Origin: Facklamia miroungae
GTDB taxonomy: Bacteria > Bacillota > Bacilli > Lactobacillales > Aerococcaceae
DNA: 47,404 nucleotides
Assembly: GCF_012396555.1 (NCBI RefSeq)
Contig: NZ_JAAXPS010000012.1
Coordinates: 1-47,404, forward strand
Reading direction: 5' to 3'
The translations under genes were made by a program, and so were the position numbers. Positions 36,193-45,433 of this stretch are shown here, piece by piece. Each line of letters starts with the position of its first letter. Within the stretch, counting starts at the first letter, position 1. The notes beneath the pieces are model-generated. The model was not told the origin of the DNA and did no database searches. It worked only from the letters and a program-made list of their open reading frames with translations.

Positions 36193-36227
36193 AATTTTTA
36201 AAATAGCCTATTTTGAACGCTATTTGA

Positions 36228-36256
36228 TTGTATCAATACCTTGCTTTTATTATAAT
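36228..36256 (+). promoter_or_regulatory. fruKA promoter
   Basis: TTGTAT (36228-36233), a 17-bp spacer and a perfect TATAAT (36251-36256), upstream of a cre-like site. Confidence 0.75.
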
Positions 36257-36262
36257 AAAAGC
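36243..36262. promoter_or_regulatory. perfect 20-bp palindrome over the fruKA -10 (putative operator)
   Basis: GCTTTTATTA followed by its exact reverse complement TAATAAAAGC, centred on the -10 box. A dimeric repressor bound here would block RNA polymerase. The cognate regulator is not in the window. Confidence 0.6.
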
Positions 36263-36268
36263 ATTAGT

Positions 36269-36284
36269 TAGGAAACGTTTTCTT
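36269..36284. promoter_or_regulatory. cre-like site before fruK
   Basis: AGGAAACGTTTTCTT has the symmetrical AAACGTTT core of a CcpA site but differs from TGWNANCGNTNWCA at three flanking positions. Located about 15 bp after the -10, where a bound CcpA would repress. Confidence 0.5.
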
Positions 36285-36342
36285 TAATAGAGACTTTGTT
36301 AAAAGTATTATAACTATTGAAATATTTATAAAGGAGGAAAGT

Positions 36343-37269
36343 ATGAACTATACCATAACTTTTAATCCCGCCATCGACTACTTGGTCGAGGTAGATGATT
36401 TTAAAGAAGGTAAATTAAACCGCTCAAATTCTGAAGCCTATATTATTGGCGGAAAAGGGATCAATGTTTCATTATTATTAGCTGAATTGGATGTATCTTC
36501 CTGTGCCTTAGGTTTTATTGGCGGATTTACAGGCGATTATTTAAGAGCCTGTTTAGATGAAAAGGGAATTAATAATCATTTCATTGAAGTAGCAGGACAA
36601 ACTAGGATTAATGTGAAGCTGAAAGGCAAAAAAGAAACGGAAATAAATGGAAGGGGACCAGAAATAACAAAACGTCATTATGAAGAACTTTATGATTATT
36701 TAAAAAGGGAACTTAAAAGTGAAGACACGGTTTTTTTATCAGGAAATTTAGCAAGAGGAATGAATAAAGATAATTATTGGAAGATCGCTAAGTTATGCCA
36801 AGAACTTAAAGTAAACTTTATTTTAGACTCTAATCGAGAGTTAGTCACTGCTTGTCTTACCTACCAACCCTTTCTGATTAAACCCAATCGACATGAACTT
36901 GCTGAAATTTTTAATGTATCCATTCAAACAGATAGCGAAGTACTTACTTATGCAAAAGAACTGCAGAAAAGAGGGGCGCAAAATATTTTGATATCGATGG
37001 GTGAGGATGGGGCAATTTTATTAACGAGTGAAGGAAAAGTGTTTCGAGCAAGTGCCGCAAAGGGTAAAATGATTAATTCAGTGGGTGCGGGGGATTCCAT
37101 GCTAGCTGGCTTTATGGCAGAGTATCAATCTTCGCGTTCCCTTGAAGAAGCTTTAAGATTAGGGTCCGCAGCTGGTGCCGCCACTGCTTTCTCATTAGGT
37201 ATTGCTAAGAGACAATTTATTGAATCATTAAAAGAAAAAATAAATATTATTGAAATGAAGGAGGAGTAA
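36343..37269 (+). CDS. fruK: 1-phosphofructokinase
   Basis: A 308-residue PfkB-family kinase that phosphorylates fructose 1-phosphate, the product of the fructose PTS, to fructose 1,6-bisphosphate. The N-terminal YTITFNPAIDYLVEV and GGKGINVSLLLAEL (near residue 36) bind the substrate. The ATP-site motif NSVGAGDSMLAGFM near 245 has the catalytic Asp. AGGAGG lies seven bases before the ATG. fruA starts 2 bp after the stop. In many Firmicutes a DeoR-type fruR precedes fruK; here none does. Confidence 0.95.
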   Translation: MNYTITFNPAIDYLVEVDDFKEGKLNRSNSEAYIIGGKGINVSLLLAELDVSSCALGFIGGFTGDYLRACLDEKGINNHFIEVAGQTRINVKLKGKKETEINGRGPEITKRHYEELYDYLKRELKSEDTVFLSGNLARGMNKDNYWKIAKLCQELKVNFILDSNRELVTACLTYQPFLIKPNRHELAEIFNVSIQTDSEVLTYAKELQKRGAQNILISMGEDGAILLTSEGKVFRASAAKGKMINSVGAGDSMLAGFMAEYQSSRSLEEALRLGSAAGAATAFSLGIAKRQFIESLKEKINIIEMKEE

Positions 37270-37271
37270 TA

Positions 37272-39212
37272 ATGAAAATTTCAGATTTACTTAATATTGA
37301 AGTAATGGATCTTGATTTGATTGTTCGTAATAAATCAGAAGCATTAAAAAGTCTTGTTAATAATTTAGATCAGATCGGTGGGGTCAGTGATCCTGAAGAA
37401 TTAATTCAAGCTTTAAAAAAGAGGGAGCAACTTTCGACAACGGGTGTTGGGAATGGTGTTGCGATGCCTCATGCGCAGTCTTCGACTATAAAAAAACCGA
37501 TTATTATTTTTGCACGCTCTCAAAAAGGCATAAACTGGGAAGCTATGGATGAGAAGGGTGTTCACTTAATTTTTATGATTTTGATGCCTGAACATTCTTC
37601 AAATGAGCACTTAACTACCATTGCCTCCTTATCTAAAGTGTTAATGAAACCAGGGGTTATTGAACACTTAATGACGGTTAATCATGCACAAGAAGTGGTT
37701 AATCTGTTTTCAAACGCTCAAGAAGACAAAGAGGATCAAAAGACTAAAAAGAGTATAAATAATACAGGGCAATTAGATTCTTATATTTTAGCGGTTACAG
37801 CCTGTCCTACAGGTATAGCTCATACTTTCATGGCAGAAGAAAAGTTAAAAGAAGCAGCACAAAAGGCTGGAATTACTATTAAAGTTGAAACAAATGGTCA
37901 AGCAGGAATTGCTAACAAATTAACCCGATCAGACATACAAAAGGCAGATGCAATTATTGTTGCTGCTGATAAACAAGTAGAGATGCAGCGATTTGATGGG
38001 AAACCAGTAATTATTACAAGCGTTTCAGAGGGAATTAATAAGGCAGATAAACTCATAGAAAGAGCAGTCCATATAGACGCTCCGATATATCACGCTAAAG
38101 GAGAACGTCCAAAATGGCAAGAACAAGAAGAAAATGAATCAATGGGTAGACAGATATACAAGCATTTGATGAATGGCGTCTCTCATATGCTGCCTTTTGT
38201 TGTGGCTGGAGGAATTCTAATTGCATTATCTTTCTTTTGGGGAATAAATTCTGCCGATCCAACGAGTTCAGAATACCATCCTTTAGCACAGATATTGAAA
38301 ACTGTTGGAGGCATGTCATTCGCACTGATGCTCCCGATCTTATCAGGATTTATCGGACAATCCATTGCAGACCGTCCAGGTCTAATCGTTGGTCTAATGG
38401 GTGGAGTTTTTGCCAATCCAGGTGTATTATCTTCATACTCTGAGCAAGGTATTTTTGAACATTTAGTTCCTTCTGGTTTTTTGGGAGCGTTGATAGCCGG
38501 ATTTCTTGCGGGTGCGATTATTAAGGGATTGCAAATCTGCTTTAAGTGGATGCCTAAATCATTGGAAGGCATGAAATCGATCTTTATTTTCCCAGTATTA
38601 GGTGTCTTAATAATTGGAATACTCATGTTATTTGTGGTGAATGGACCAATGGGCGCCGTAATGACCTGGTTAATGAATGCTATTGATTCTATTCCGAGAG
38701 AATGGGGAATTCTGTTAGGTTTTGTAGTAGGCGCTATGATGTCCATTGATATGGGAGGCCCTATTAATAAAGCGGCTTATGTAACGGGTACAGCATTGGT
38801 TACTCAAGCGCAAGGTGCAGGTTCGGATGTAATGGCCGCAGTAATGGTCGGAGGAATGGTTCCGCCAATGGCCATCGCTCTAGCTGCAACAATTAAGCCA
38901 AAATCATGGACTAAACAAGAGCGGTCTTCAGCATACGTAAATTATGCAATGGGTGCTAGTTTTATAACGGAAGGTGCGATTCCGTTTGCAGCGGCTGATC
39001 CTTTGCGCGTAATTCCTAGTTTAGCTATTGGTGCTGGCATAGCAGGGGCTCTTTCCATGGCCTTCAATTGTGTAAGTCTTGTCCCACATGGAGGAATATT
39101 TGCAGTTGCAGCGGGTGGAGTATCAAATCCAATAATGTATTTATTGTCATGGCTAGTAGGTAGTCTTTTATCCGCTATTTTGCTTAACTTAACCCGTCGT
39201 ATGAAAGATTGA
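37272..39212 (+). CDS. fruA: fructose PTS transporter EIIABC
   Basis: A 646-residue three-domain PTS permease that takes up fructose as fructose 1-phosphate. EIIA covers about residues 1-150, with phospho-His67 in GVAMPHAQSS. EIIB covers about 170-265, with phospho-Cys178 in VTACPTGIAHTFMAEEKLK. EIIC covers about 295-640, with ten or so membrane segments beginning YKHLMNGVSHMLPFVVAGG and containing the motif FITEGAIPFAAADPLRV. The domain order A-B-C is usual for the Gram-positive FruA. AAGGAGGAG precedes the ATG. It is coupled to fruK and likely under CcpA control. Confidence 0.96.
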   Translation: MKISDLLNIEVMDLDLIVRNKSEALKSLVNNLDQIGGVSDPEELIQALKKREQLSTTGVGNGVAMPHAQSSTIKKPIIIFARSQKGINWEAMDEKGVHLIFMILMPEHSSNEHLTTIASLSKVLMKPGVIEHLMTVNHAQEVVNLFSNAQEDKEDQKTKKSINNTGQLDSYILAVTACPTGIAHTFMAEEKLKEAAQKAGITIKVETNGQAGIANKLTRSDIQKADAIIVAADKQVEMQRFDGKPVIITSVSEGINKADKLIERAVHIDAPIYHAKGERPKWQEQEENESMGRQIYKHLMNGVSHMLPFVVAGGILIALSFFWGINSADPTSSEYHPLAQILKTVGGMSFALMLPILSGFIGQSIADRPGLIVGLMGGVFANPGVLSSYSEQGIFEHLVPSGFLGALIAGFLAGAIIKGLQICFKWMPKSLEGMKSIFIFPVLGVLIIGILMLFVVNGPMGAVMTWLMNAIDSIPREWGILLGFVVGAMMSIDMGGPINKAAYVTGTALVTQAQGAGSDVMAAVMVGGMVPPMAIALAATIKPKSWTKQERSSAYVNYAMGASFITEGAIPFAAADPLRVIPSLAIGAGIAGALSMAFNCVSLVPHGGIFAVAAGGVSNPIMYLLSWLVGSLLSAILLNLTRRMKD

Positions 39213-39573
39213 TTTGTGAAAGAATGGTTTCTTGGGAATCATTATATAAATATAAGGGAAAAATTATTAAATTGTGAGAAAAAATTCTGCTTAAGCCTGG
39301 TTAATAGTCATTTAATAAAATAATAGCAAGTGAACATTAGAATATAAAACGTTTTCCAAATCAAATTTTAATCAAAAACCTATGGAAATTAACAAAGAGT
39401 TTGTATAATATTAGAGAAAGAAGTTAGAAAACGATAACATTTTCTGACTTACTTGAGAATGATTAGAAAATTTTGGATTTATTTAATTTAGAATTTTTCA
39501 AAATCATTATTTAATGAGGGAAGCCGACTTGTAAACGCTTAAAGTTTATAACGCTAATAAAATAGTGAAAGAG
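39213..39573. other. gap before oppA: no gene, regulatory sequence
   Basis: About 360 bp with no open frame of interest. It holds a cre-like core AAAACGTTTTCC near 39347, a TATAAT at 39404-39409 with no good -35, and the stronger cre site at 39426. The inverted repeat AAGTTAGAAAA / TTTTCTGACTT (39421-39450) encloses that cre. No convincing terminator for fruA was found. Confidence 0.5.
39426..39439. promoter_or_regulatory. cre site upstream of oppA
   Basis: AGAAAACGATAACA matches the CcpA consensus TGWNANCGNTNWCA at 13 of 14 positions. About 150 bp upstream of the oppA promoter. Confidence 0.6.
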
Positions 39574-39602
39574 CTTGACAGCGTTTTCACCGATTGGTAA
39601 AA
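39574..39602 (+). promoter_or_regulatory. oppA promoter
   Basis: A perfect TTGACA (39574-39579), a 17-bp spacer and TAAAAT (39597-39602), about 90 bp before the oppA start. Confidence 0.82.
39575..39588. promoter_or_regulatory. cre site overlapping the oppA -35
   Basis: TGACAGCGTTTTCA matches TGWNANCGNTNWCA at all 14 positions. Overlap with the -35 and spacer predicts CcpA repression when a good sugar is present. Confidence 0.8.
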
Positions 39603-39692
39603 TGTAAGCAATTACAGTTATTGAAAGTGAGGGAAGTATACTCAAAAAACTTTGTTGATTGTCGCTTCGTACATCTATAAGGAGGAAAATTA

Positions 39693-41831
39693 ATGAAAAA
39701 ATCATTAAGAAAAGTAGTTGTTTCTTTTGTAACTGCTTTGACACTTGGTTCGGTAGCAGCTCCAATGCTAGCTTCTGCACAAACAGAAGTGGTTGGTGAC
39801 TTGGTTCCAGAATATAAAACGACTTATCTAACTGACCCTACTACTTTAGACTATACATTCTCAATGCGTGATATTAACACGAACCATGGTACAAACTTTA
39901 TCGAAAGTTTATATGAAAATGACCGTTATGGAAACTATATCCCTGCAGCTGCTGAATCGCATGAGGTTTCAGAGGATGGTTTAGTTTATACTTACAAAAT
40001 TCGTCCGGGCGTTATGTGGGTTGATAATAACGGAAACGAAGTGGCAGAAACAACTGCTCATGACTTCGTAACAGGTTTAAAACACGCTGTAGATGTTCAA
40101 TCAGAAATGTTACCAATTGTTCAATACTCTATTAAAGGCTTAAATGATTATATTAATGGTAAGATTACTGACTTTGCAGAAGTAGGCGTTAAAGCAGTTG
40201 ATGATTATACGCTTGAATATACCCTAGAAAGACCTGAACCATATTTTAACTCTAAAACGACTTATGGTATTCTCTATCCAATTAATCAAGAATTTTTAGA
40301 TTCTGTTGGCGATGATTTTGGTTCATTAGACCCTGCTTCAATTCTTTATAATGGACCATTCGTTTTAGCTAACTTAACTGCAAAATCTCAAATTGAATAC
40401 GTTAAGAATGAGTCTTATTGGGATTTAGAAAACGTATTTATTGATTCAGTACAGTATACTTATAATGACAACTCAGACCCAGAAGTTTTCTATCGTCTTT
40501 ATAAGGATGGTGCAGTATCAGCATTTGGTGTAAATCCTACTCTTCCAATTTATGAAGATGTACAAAAAGAATTAGGTGAGTATATTACTCAAGCTCAACG
40601 CCCAGGTTCATCATTCTTACTACAATTTAACTTAAACCGTATTAAGCATGAAGCTACTGGTAAAGAAAACGATAAGCAACACGAAGACACACATGCTGCT
40701 GTTCTAAATAAAGCTTTCCGTCAAGCTATCATGTTTGGTTTTGATAAGCATACCTATATGACGCAAGACTTTGGTGAAGAGTTTGCTGATACAGATATCC
40801 GTAACACATTAGTAGCTCCGGACTTTGCTATGGTAAATGGAGAATCATTTGGTGAAGCTGTAGAGCGTCATTTAGAAGAAATAAATCCTGAATTATACGA
40901 AGGTATTAATCTTGAAGATGGTCAAGATGCATTCTATGATACAGAAAAAGCTGCTAAATTAATTGAACAAGCTAAATCAGAATTAGAAGGCGTAGACTTC
41001 CCAATTCAATTAGATTTACCAGTTTTAGAATCAATTCCTAGATCAGTTAACTTAGCTAAATCAATGAAAGCTTCTATTGAAGAATCCCTAGGAGCAGAAA
41101 ATGTTATAATTAACCCTGTGTTACTCAACCAAGATACATATCTTGCTTCAACATTTAATGCTACAGTTGCAGCAGAAGTAGATTATGATATCACTAACGA
41201 ATCTGGATGGATTCCTGACTACTTAGACCCATCTACTTTCTTAGATATCTATTTACCAACAAACGGTACATTCCTAGTGCCAATTGGATTTGATCCACTG
41301 CTTAAAGAAGGTCAAGAAGATCCATATGCTGAAGCACGCGAAGCTTCAGGGTTGTTCGAATATGCCGAATTAGTTAATGCGGCAGCAGCAATTACCGACG
41401 ATTTAGATGCTCGTTACGATGCATATGCAAAAGCACAGGCTTGGTTAACCGATGCAGCGATTGCTTTACCAATTCGTGCAGGAGGATCTCAGTTACGTGT
41501 TACTAACATTGTTCCATTCTCAGGACCATATGCTTTTGCAGGTACTGGAGCTCAACGATTCAAATTCCTTAAAGTTCAATCTGAACCAGTATCTAAAGAT
41601 CAATGGCAAGCAGCTTATGATGATTGGTCAGCTAATAAATTAGATGCATCCAGCATCTCAAGTAACGCTTCTAAAGAAGATAGTGACGAATCAGCTTCTG
41701 AATCTGCAGAAGGTGAAGAATCTGCAGAAAGTGAAGAATCTGAAGAAATGAAAGATGAAGCAGAAAAAACAGAAGATTCTGAAGCAGACAAAACTGAAGA
41801 AACTGAAACGGCTGAAGAAACTGCTGAATAG
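39693..41831 (+). CDS. oppA: oligopeptide-binding protein (SBP family 5), no lipobox, acidic C-terminal tail
   Basis: A 712-residue extracytoplasmic solute-binding protein of the peptide/nickel family. Residues 1-30 are a signal peptide with a cleavage site at ASA-Q and no cysteine; I find no Cys in the whole protein, so lipid anchoring is excluded. The binding domain covers about 35-640, with the SBP5 signature region YKIRPGVMWVDNNGNEV, FRQAIMFGFDK and SGWIPDYLDPSTFLD. The last 60 or so residues are almost only Glu, Ser, Asp, Ala, Thr and Lys (ESAEGEESAESEESEE). GGAGG precedes the ATG. The permease and ATPase genes follow, after a terminator that may leave oppA in excess. Confidence 0.92.
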   Translation: MKKSLRKVVVSFVTALTLGSVAAPMLASAQTEVVGDLVPEYKTTYLTDPTTLDYTFSMRDINTNHGTNFIESLYENDRYGNYIPAAAESHEVSEDGLVYTYKIRPGVMWVDNNGNEVAETTAHDFVTGLKHAVDVQSEMLPIVQYSIKGLNDYINGKITDFAEVGVKAVDDYTLEYTLERPEPYFNSKTTYGILYPINQEFLDSVGDDFGSLDPASILYNGPFVLANLTAKSQIEYVKNESYWDLENVFIDSVQYTYNDNSDPEVFYRLYKDGAVSAFGVNPTLPIYEDVQKELGEYITQAQRPGSSFLLQFNLNRIKHEATGKENDKQHEDTHAAVLNKAFRQAIMFGFDKHTYMTQDFGEEFADTDIRNTLVAPDFAMVNGESFGEAVERHLEEINPELYEGINLEDGQDAFYDTEKAAKLIEQAKSELEGVDFPIQLDLPVLESIPRSVNLAKSMKASIEESLGAENVIINPVLLNQDTYLASTFNATVAAEVDYDITNESGWIPDYLDPSTFLDIYLPTNGTFLVPIGFDPLLKEGQEDPYAEAREASGLFEYAELVNAAAAITDDLDARYDAYAKAQAWLTDAAIALPIRAGGSQLRVTNIVPFSGPYAFAGTGAQRFKFLKVQSEPVSKDQWQAAYDDWSANKLDASSISSNASKEDSDESASESAEGEESAESEESEEMKDEAEKTEDSEADKTEETETAEETAE

Positions 41832-41852
41832 TTAAAAAAATTGTAATCTTAG

Positions 41853-41884
41853 ATGAAAAAGGCTGAGAAATTAGCCTTTTTCAT
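41853..41884 (+). terminator. terminator between oppA and oppB (partial)
   Basis: The stem ATGAAAAAGGCT / AGCCTTTTTCAT is perfect, with an 8-nt loop and an internal T run. It sits between genes of one system, so partial readthrough would give more OppA than permease. Confidence 0.85.
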
Positions 41885-41903
41885 TTATTATAGGAGGATT
41901 CAA

Positions 41904-43400
41904 ATGAAAAAATATTTATTCAATCGAATTCTTCGGTCACTTTTTTCGATCTTTATGGTTACTACTTTAGTGTATTTAACCATTTTTTCACTAGTGCCGA
42001 GAAATTCAATCTTCAAAGATGACCCTGCAATTAGTAAATTAAAATCTCAACCAGACCAACTTTTAGAATATCAAAATAGTGCTTTTGACCGAATGGGTTA
42101 TATAAATTATTTAAATCAAAGAGACTTTCAAAAGGAAGTTCAGAAAGATTATCCTGAATTTAATAATGAAGAAAGTCCTGAGAATCAAGCAATTATAGAA
42201 AAATGGAAAGAGAAAAACACTGAATGGGAAGTTGGTCAACTTCCAATTGGAGGTGGTTACTATGCTACAAATGAAATTTCAATTGGATTAAGAGTTCTTA
42301 ATTTTTATAAAAATCTACTTCAAATTGACCACCCTTGGCGCATAAAAGACCCTGAAAATCCTGACTTAAAGCGAGGTTATCAAATAACACATGATAAGAC
42401 AGTTGGATGGGCGTTAACGGGTTCTGGAACCAAATATTATTATCAAATTTATTTTAATAATAAATTTCCATTTATCCATCAAAACTTTTTAAAAATGGAC
42501 TTAGGGGTCTCTTATCCTACTTTTGCTGGACAAAAAGTAGTTGACGTAATTACCCATAAGCAAGGGCGAACAGTAACTGAAAAAATTGTTTTACCTGATG
42601 GAAAAGAGTTCAAATCATCTATTAATCCATATTCTCGTTATTATAAGCCAACTAGCGAATTATCTTTGACCGAAAAACGTATGTTTGAAGGGTCTAATTA
42701 TGCTGGTGCCTATTCTATAAATGAAGATCCGTCAATGATGATGATTTCTTTTAGAAACGGGGTTGTTGCTGTTATTTTAACTTACTTGATTTCAGTTCCA
42801 ATGGCAATGGCTATGGCTCGTTATAAAGGACAATGGGTTGATAAACTAGGAACAGTTATAATTACTCTGCTTATTTCAGTTCCTTCTGTAGCCTTTATAT
42901 TCTTTGGAAGATATATTGGTAATAAATTCTTTGGGTTGCCCGATTTATTCCCGATTTTAGGACCAGATAATATTAAATCTTATATTATGCCAGTTATTAT
43001 ATTAGCGTTATTAGGACTCTCAGGTTCCGTGATGTGGATTCGTCGTTATATGGTGGATCAACAATCCTCAGATTACGTTAAGTTTGCAAGATCTAAAGGG
43101 TTAAGTGAAGCAGAAATTTCTCGTAAACATATCTTTAGGAATGCGATTATTCCAATAGTTAATGGTATTCCAGGAGCTATTATTGCATCAATCGGTGGTG
43201 CGTTGATTACAGAAAAGGTTTTTGCCATTCCTGGAATGGGAAAAATGTTGCCCGATGCGATCACAGCTCATAATAATCCGATCACTGTTGGTCTAGTCTT
43301 TATTTTCTCAGTTTTAGGGGTCATTTCTATCTTATTAGGTGATATCTCCATGACCCTTGTGGATCCAAGAATCCGCCTAGAAGTTAAGGAGGACAAATAA
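41904..43400 (+). CDS. oppB: oligopeptide ABC transporter permease OppB
   Basis: A 498-residue membrane subunit. One N-terminal helix (about residues 13-33) is followed by an external insert of about 230 residues (to near 265), then five more helices with the ABC permease EAA loop around ARSKGLSEAEISRKHIFRNA. The long insert is usual in OppB of lactobacilli and streptococci. I start at ATG 41904, with AGGAGG just upstream; a possible ATG at 41853 lies in the terminator hairpin and is not credible. The stop overlaps oppC by one base. Confidence 0.94.
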   Translation: MKKYLFNRILRSLFSIFMVTTLVYLTIFSLVPRNSIFKDDPAISKLKSQPDQLLEYQNSAFDRMGYINYLNQRDFQKEVQKDYPEFNNEESPENQAIIEKWKEKNTEWEVGQLPIGGGYYATNEISIGLRVLNFYKNLLQIDHPWRIKDPENPDLKRGYQITHDKTVGWALTGSGTKYYYQIYFNNKFPFIHQNFLKMDLGVSYPTFAGQKVVDVITHKQGRTVTEKIVLPDGKEFKSSINPYSRYYKPTSELSLTEKRMFEGSNYAGAYSINEDPSMMMISFRNGVVAVILTYLISVPMAMAMARYKGQWVDKLGTVIITLLISVPSVAFIFFGRYIGNKFFGLPDLFPILGPDNIKSYIMPVIILALLGLSGSVMWIRRYMVDQQSSDYVKFARSKGLSEAEISRKHIFRNAIIPIVNGIPGAIIASIGGALITEKVFAIPGMGKMLPDAITAHNNPITVGLVFIFSVLGVISILLGDISMTLVDPRIRLEVKEDK

Positions 43401-44335
43401 TGGAAGTACAACCAAAAGTAAATGATGCTTCATTTCACTTCATTGAAACAAATGAACGAGAGGCAGAAGTAATTGACACACCAAAATATTCATATTGGCA
43501 ATCAGTTTGGAGAACATTCGGAAGGAATAAAGTTGCTATTTTCTTTTTGGTTATTTTAGCAGCAATTTTATTAATGTCATTCATTCAACCAATGTTTTCA
43601 GGATATGATCCGATGAACTCTGCAAAAATTAATGACCTTTCGGCTCGATATATTGAACCAAACAGTGAGCAATGGTTTGGTACAGATGCAAACGGGCAGT
43701 CTTTATTTGATGCCACATGGTCTGGAGCAAAAACGTCTATTTCTATTACTGTCTTAGCAACTTTAGTTACGACTGTTATTGGTGTAATTGTAGGTGCTTT
43801 CTGGGGAATGTCGCAAAAAGTAGATGTATTCATGCTTGAAGTCTATAATATTTTTGCAAATATTCCATTTCTACTTATTGTAATGGTATTATCATACTCT
43901 TTAGGAAATGGTTTCTGGAATTTGCTCTTTGCGATGACTTTAACCTCTTGGATATTTACGGCATACTTTATTCGTGTTCAAGTTATGATTATGCGTGATC
44001 GTGAATATAACTTAGCATCAAGAACACTTGGAACACCAGCTAGTCGTATGATTTTCAAAAATATTTTGCCATATTTAACCTCTATCATTACAACAGATGT
44101 TTCTAGAACATTGCCAGCTTTTATTGGTACTGAAACTTTTCTTTCCTTTATTGGAGTCGGTTTATCAGCTGATGTTGTTTCACTTGGTGGTTTAATTAAT
44201 AGATATTCTACAAATATTTCTTCAAAACCATACTTATTTTGGATACCAGTATCAGTTCTTGCTTTAGTTTCAGTTTCTCTTTACATTGTGGGTCAAGCAT
44301 TAGCTGATGCAACTGATCCTAAGAACCATATATAG
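43400..44335 (+). CDS. oppC: oligopeptide ABC transporter permease OppC
   Basis: A 311-residue membrane subunit with a cytoplasmic N-terminal region (about 1-45), then six helices. DPMNSAKINDLSARYIEPNS and WFGTDANGQSLF are typical of the OppC first loop. The EAA loop is near ASRTLGTPASRMIFKNILP. The ATG overlaps the oppB stop (TAATG), and AAGGAGGA lies upstream. Forms the channel with OppB. Confidence 0.95.
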   Translation: MEVQPKVNDASFHFIETNEREAEVIDTPKYSYWQSVWRTFGRNKVAIFFLVILAAILLMSFIQPMFSGYDPMNSAKINDLSARYIEPNSEQWFGTDANGQSLFDATWSGAKTSISITVLATLVTTVIGVIVGAFWGMSQKVDVFMLEVYNIFANIPFLLIVMVLSYSLGNGFWNLLFAMTLTSWIFTAYFIRVQVMIMRDREYNLASRTLGTPASRMIFKNILPYLTSIITTDVSRTLPAFIGTETFLSFIGVGLSADVVSLGGLINRYSTNISSKPYLFWIPVSVLALVSVSLYIVGQALADATDPKNHI

Positions 44336-44347
44336 GAGGACATTGAA

Positions 44348-45433
44348 ATGACAGAAAAGAAAAAAATATTGGAAATTCGAGACCTTGTTGTTAAATTTAC
44401 AGTGCGTGATGCGCAGTTAACTGCTATTCGTGGAATTGATTTAGATCTTTATGAAGGAGAAGTTTTAGCTTTAGTAGGAGAGTCCGGATCCGGGAAATCC
44501 GTTCTCACTAAAACCTTTACTGGAATGTTAGAAAAGAATGGTAGTATCGCAGAAGGAAAAGTAATATATAAAGGAGAGGAGCTACAAAACTTTAATTCTC
44601 CAAAACAATGGTTGAAATATCGAGGGAGGGAAATGGCAACTATTTTCCAAGACCCAATGACATCCCTAAACCCTGTTTTAACAATTGGTACACAAATTAC
44701 TGAAGTAATTACCAAACATCGCGGAGCTTCACAGTCGGAAGCTAAACAAATTGCCATTGATTTGATGGAACGTGTAGGAATTCGTGACGCTGCTAAACGT
44801 TTTGACGATTATCCGTTTGAATATTCTGGAGGAATGCGTCAGAGAATTGTGATTGCCATTGCTTTAGCATGCAAACCAAAAGTATTAATCTGTGACGAAC
44901 CTACAACGGCATTAGATGTAACAATTCAAGCGCAAATTTTGAGATTATTAAAAGATTTACAAAAAGAGTATGAATTTACTACAATTTTTATTACTCATGA
45001 CTTGGGCGTTGTGGCTCAAATAGCTGATCGTGTTGCCGTAATGTATGCAGGTCAAATCATTGAAACTGGAACAGTAGAAGATGTCTTTTATGATCCTAGA
45101 CACCCATATACTTGGGCACTTTTATCGTCGTTACCTCAGTTATCAAATCCGAACGAAGATCTATTTTCTATTGCAGGTACTCCGCCTTCTTTATATACTA
45201 AGATAGCTGGAGATGCTTTTGCTCCTCGTAGTCCTTATGCAATGCAAATTGATTATGAAGCCGAACCACCAATGTTTAAAGTGTCAGATACTCATTACGC
45301 TAAGACTTGGTTATTAGATCCTCGGGCACCGGAAGCTGAGAAACCTTCTGTTATCCATAATCTTCATGAAAAATTGAAGAAAGTTCACGGAGCAGATGCA
45401 GCTCTTAGAGAGGAGTTAGCAAATGGAGAATAA
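44348..45433 (+). CDS. oppD: oligopeptide ABC transporter ATPase OppD
   Basis: A 361-residue nucleotide-binding subunit. Walker [12 protein letters not shown] near residue 44, Q-loop [11 protein letters not shown], signature YSGGMRQRI near 165, Walker [14 protein letters not shown] near 186, and H-loop ITHDLGVV are all intact. The C-terminal oligopeptide extension has [15 protein letters not shown]. The Cys residues that bind a 4Fe-4S cluster in some relatives are absent from that region. AGGAGGA precedes the ATG by about 7 bases. Its end overlaps oppF by 11 bp. Confidence 0.96.
   Translation: MTEKKKILEIRDLVVKFTVRDAQLTAIRGIDLDLYEGEVLALVGESGSGKSVLTKTFTGMLEKNGSIAEGKVIYKGEELQNFNSPKQWLKYRGREMATIFQDPMTSLNPVLTIGTQITEVITKHRGASQSEAKQIAIDLMERVGIRDAAKRFDDYPFEYSGGMRQRIVIAIALACKPKVLICDEPTTALDVTIQAQILRLLKDLQKEYEFTTIFITHDLGVVAQIADRVAVMYAGQIIETGTVEDVFYDPRHPYTWALLSSLPQLSNPNEDLFSIAGTPPSLYTKIAGDAFAPRSPYAMQIDYEAEPPMFKVSDTHYAKTWLLDPRAPEAEKPSVIHNLHEKLKKVHGADAALREELANGE

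Noticed and set aside
39511-39780. 89-codon minus-strand frame before oppA
   Set aside because: It covers the oppA promoter, the cre site and the signal-peptide codons in antisense; not credible.
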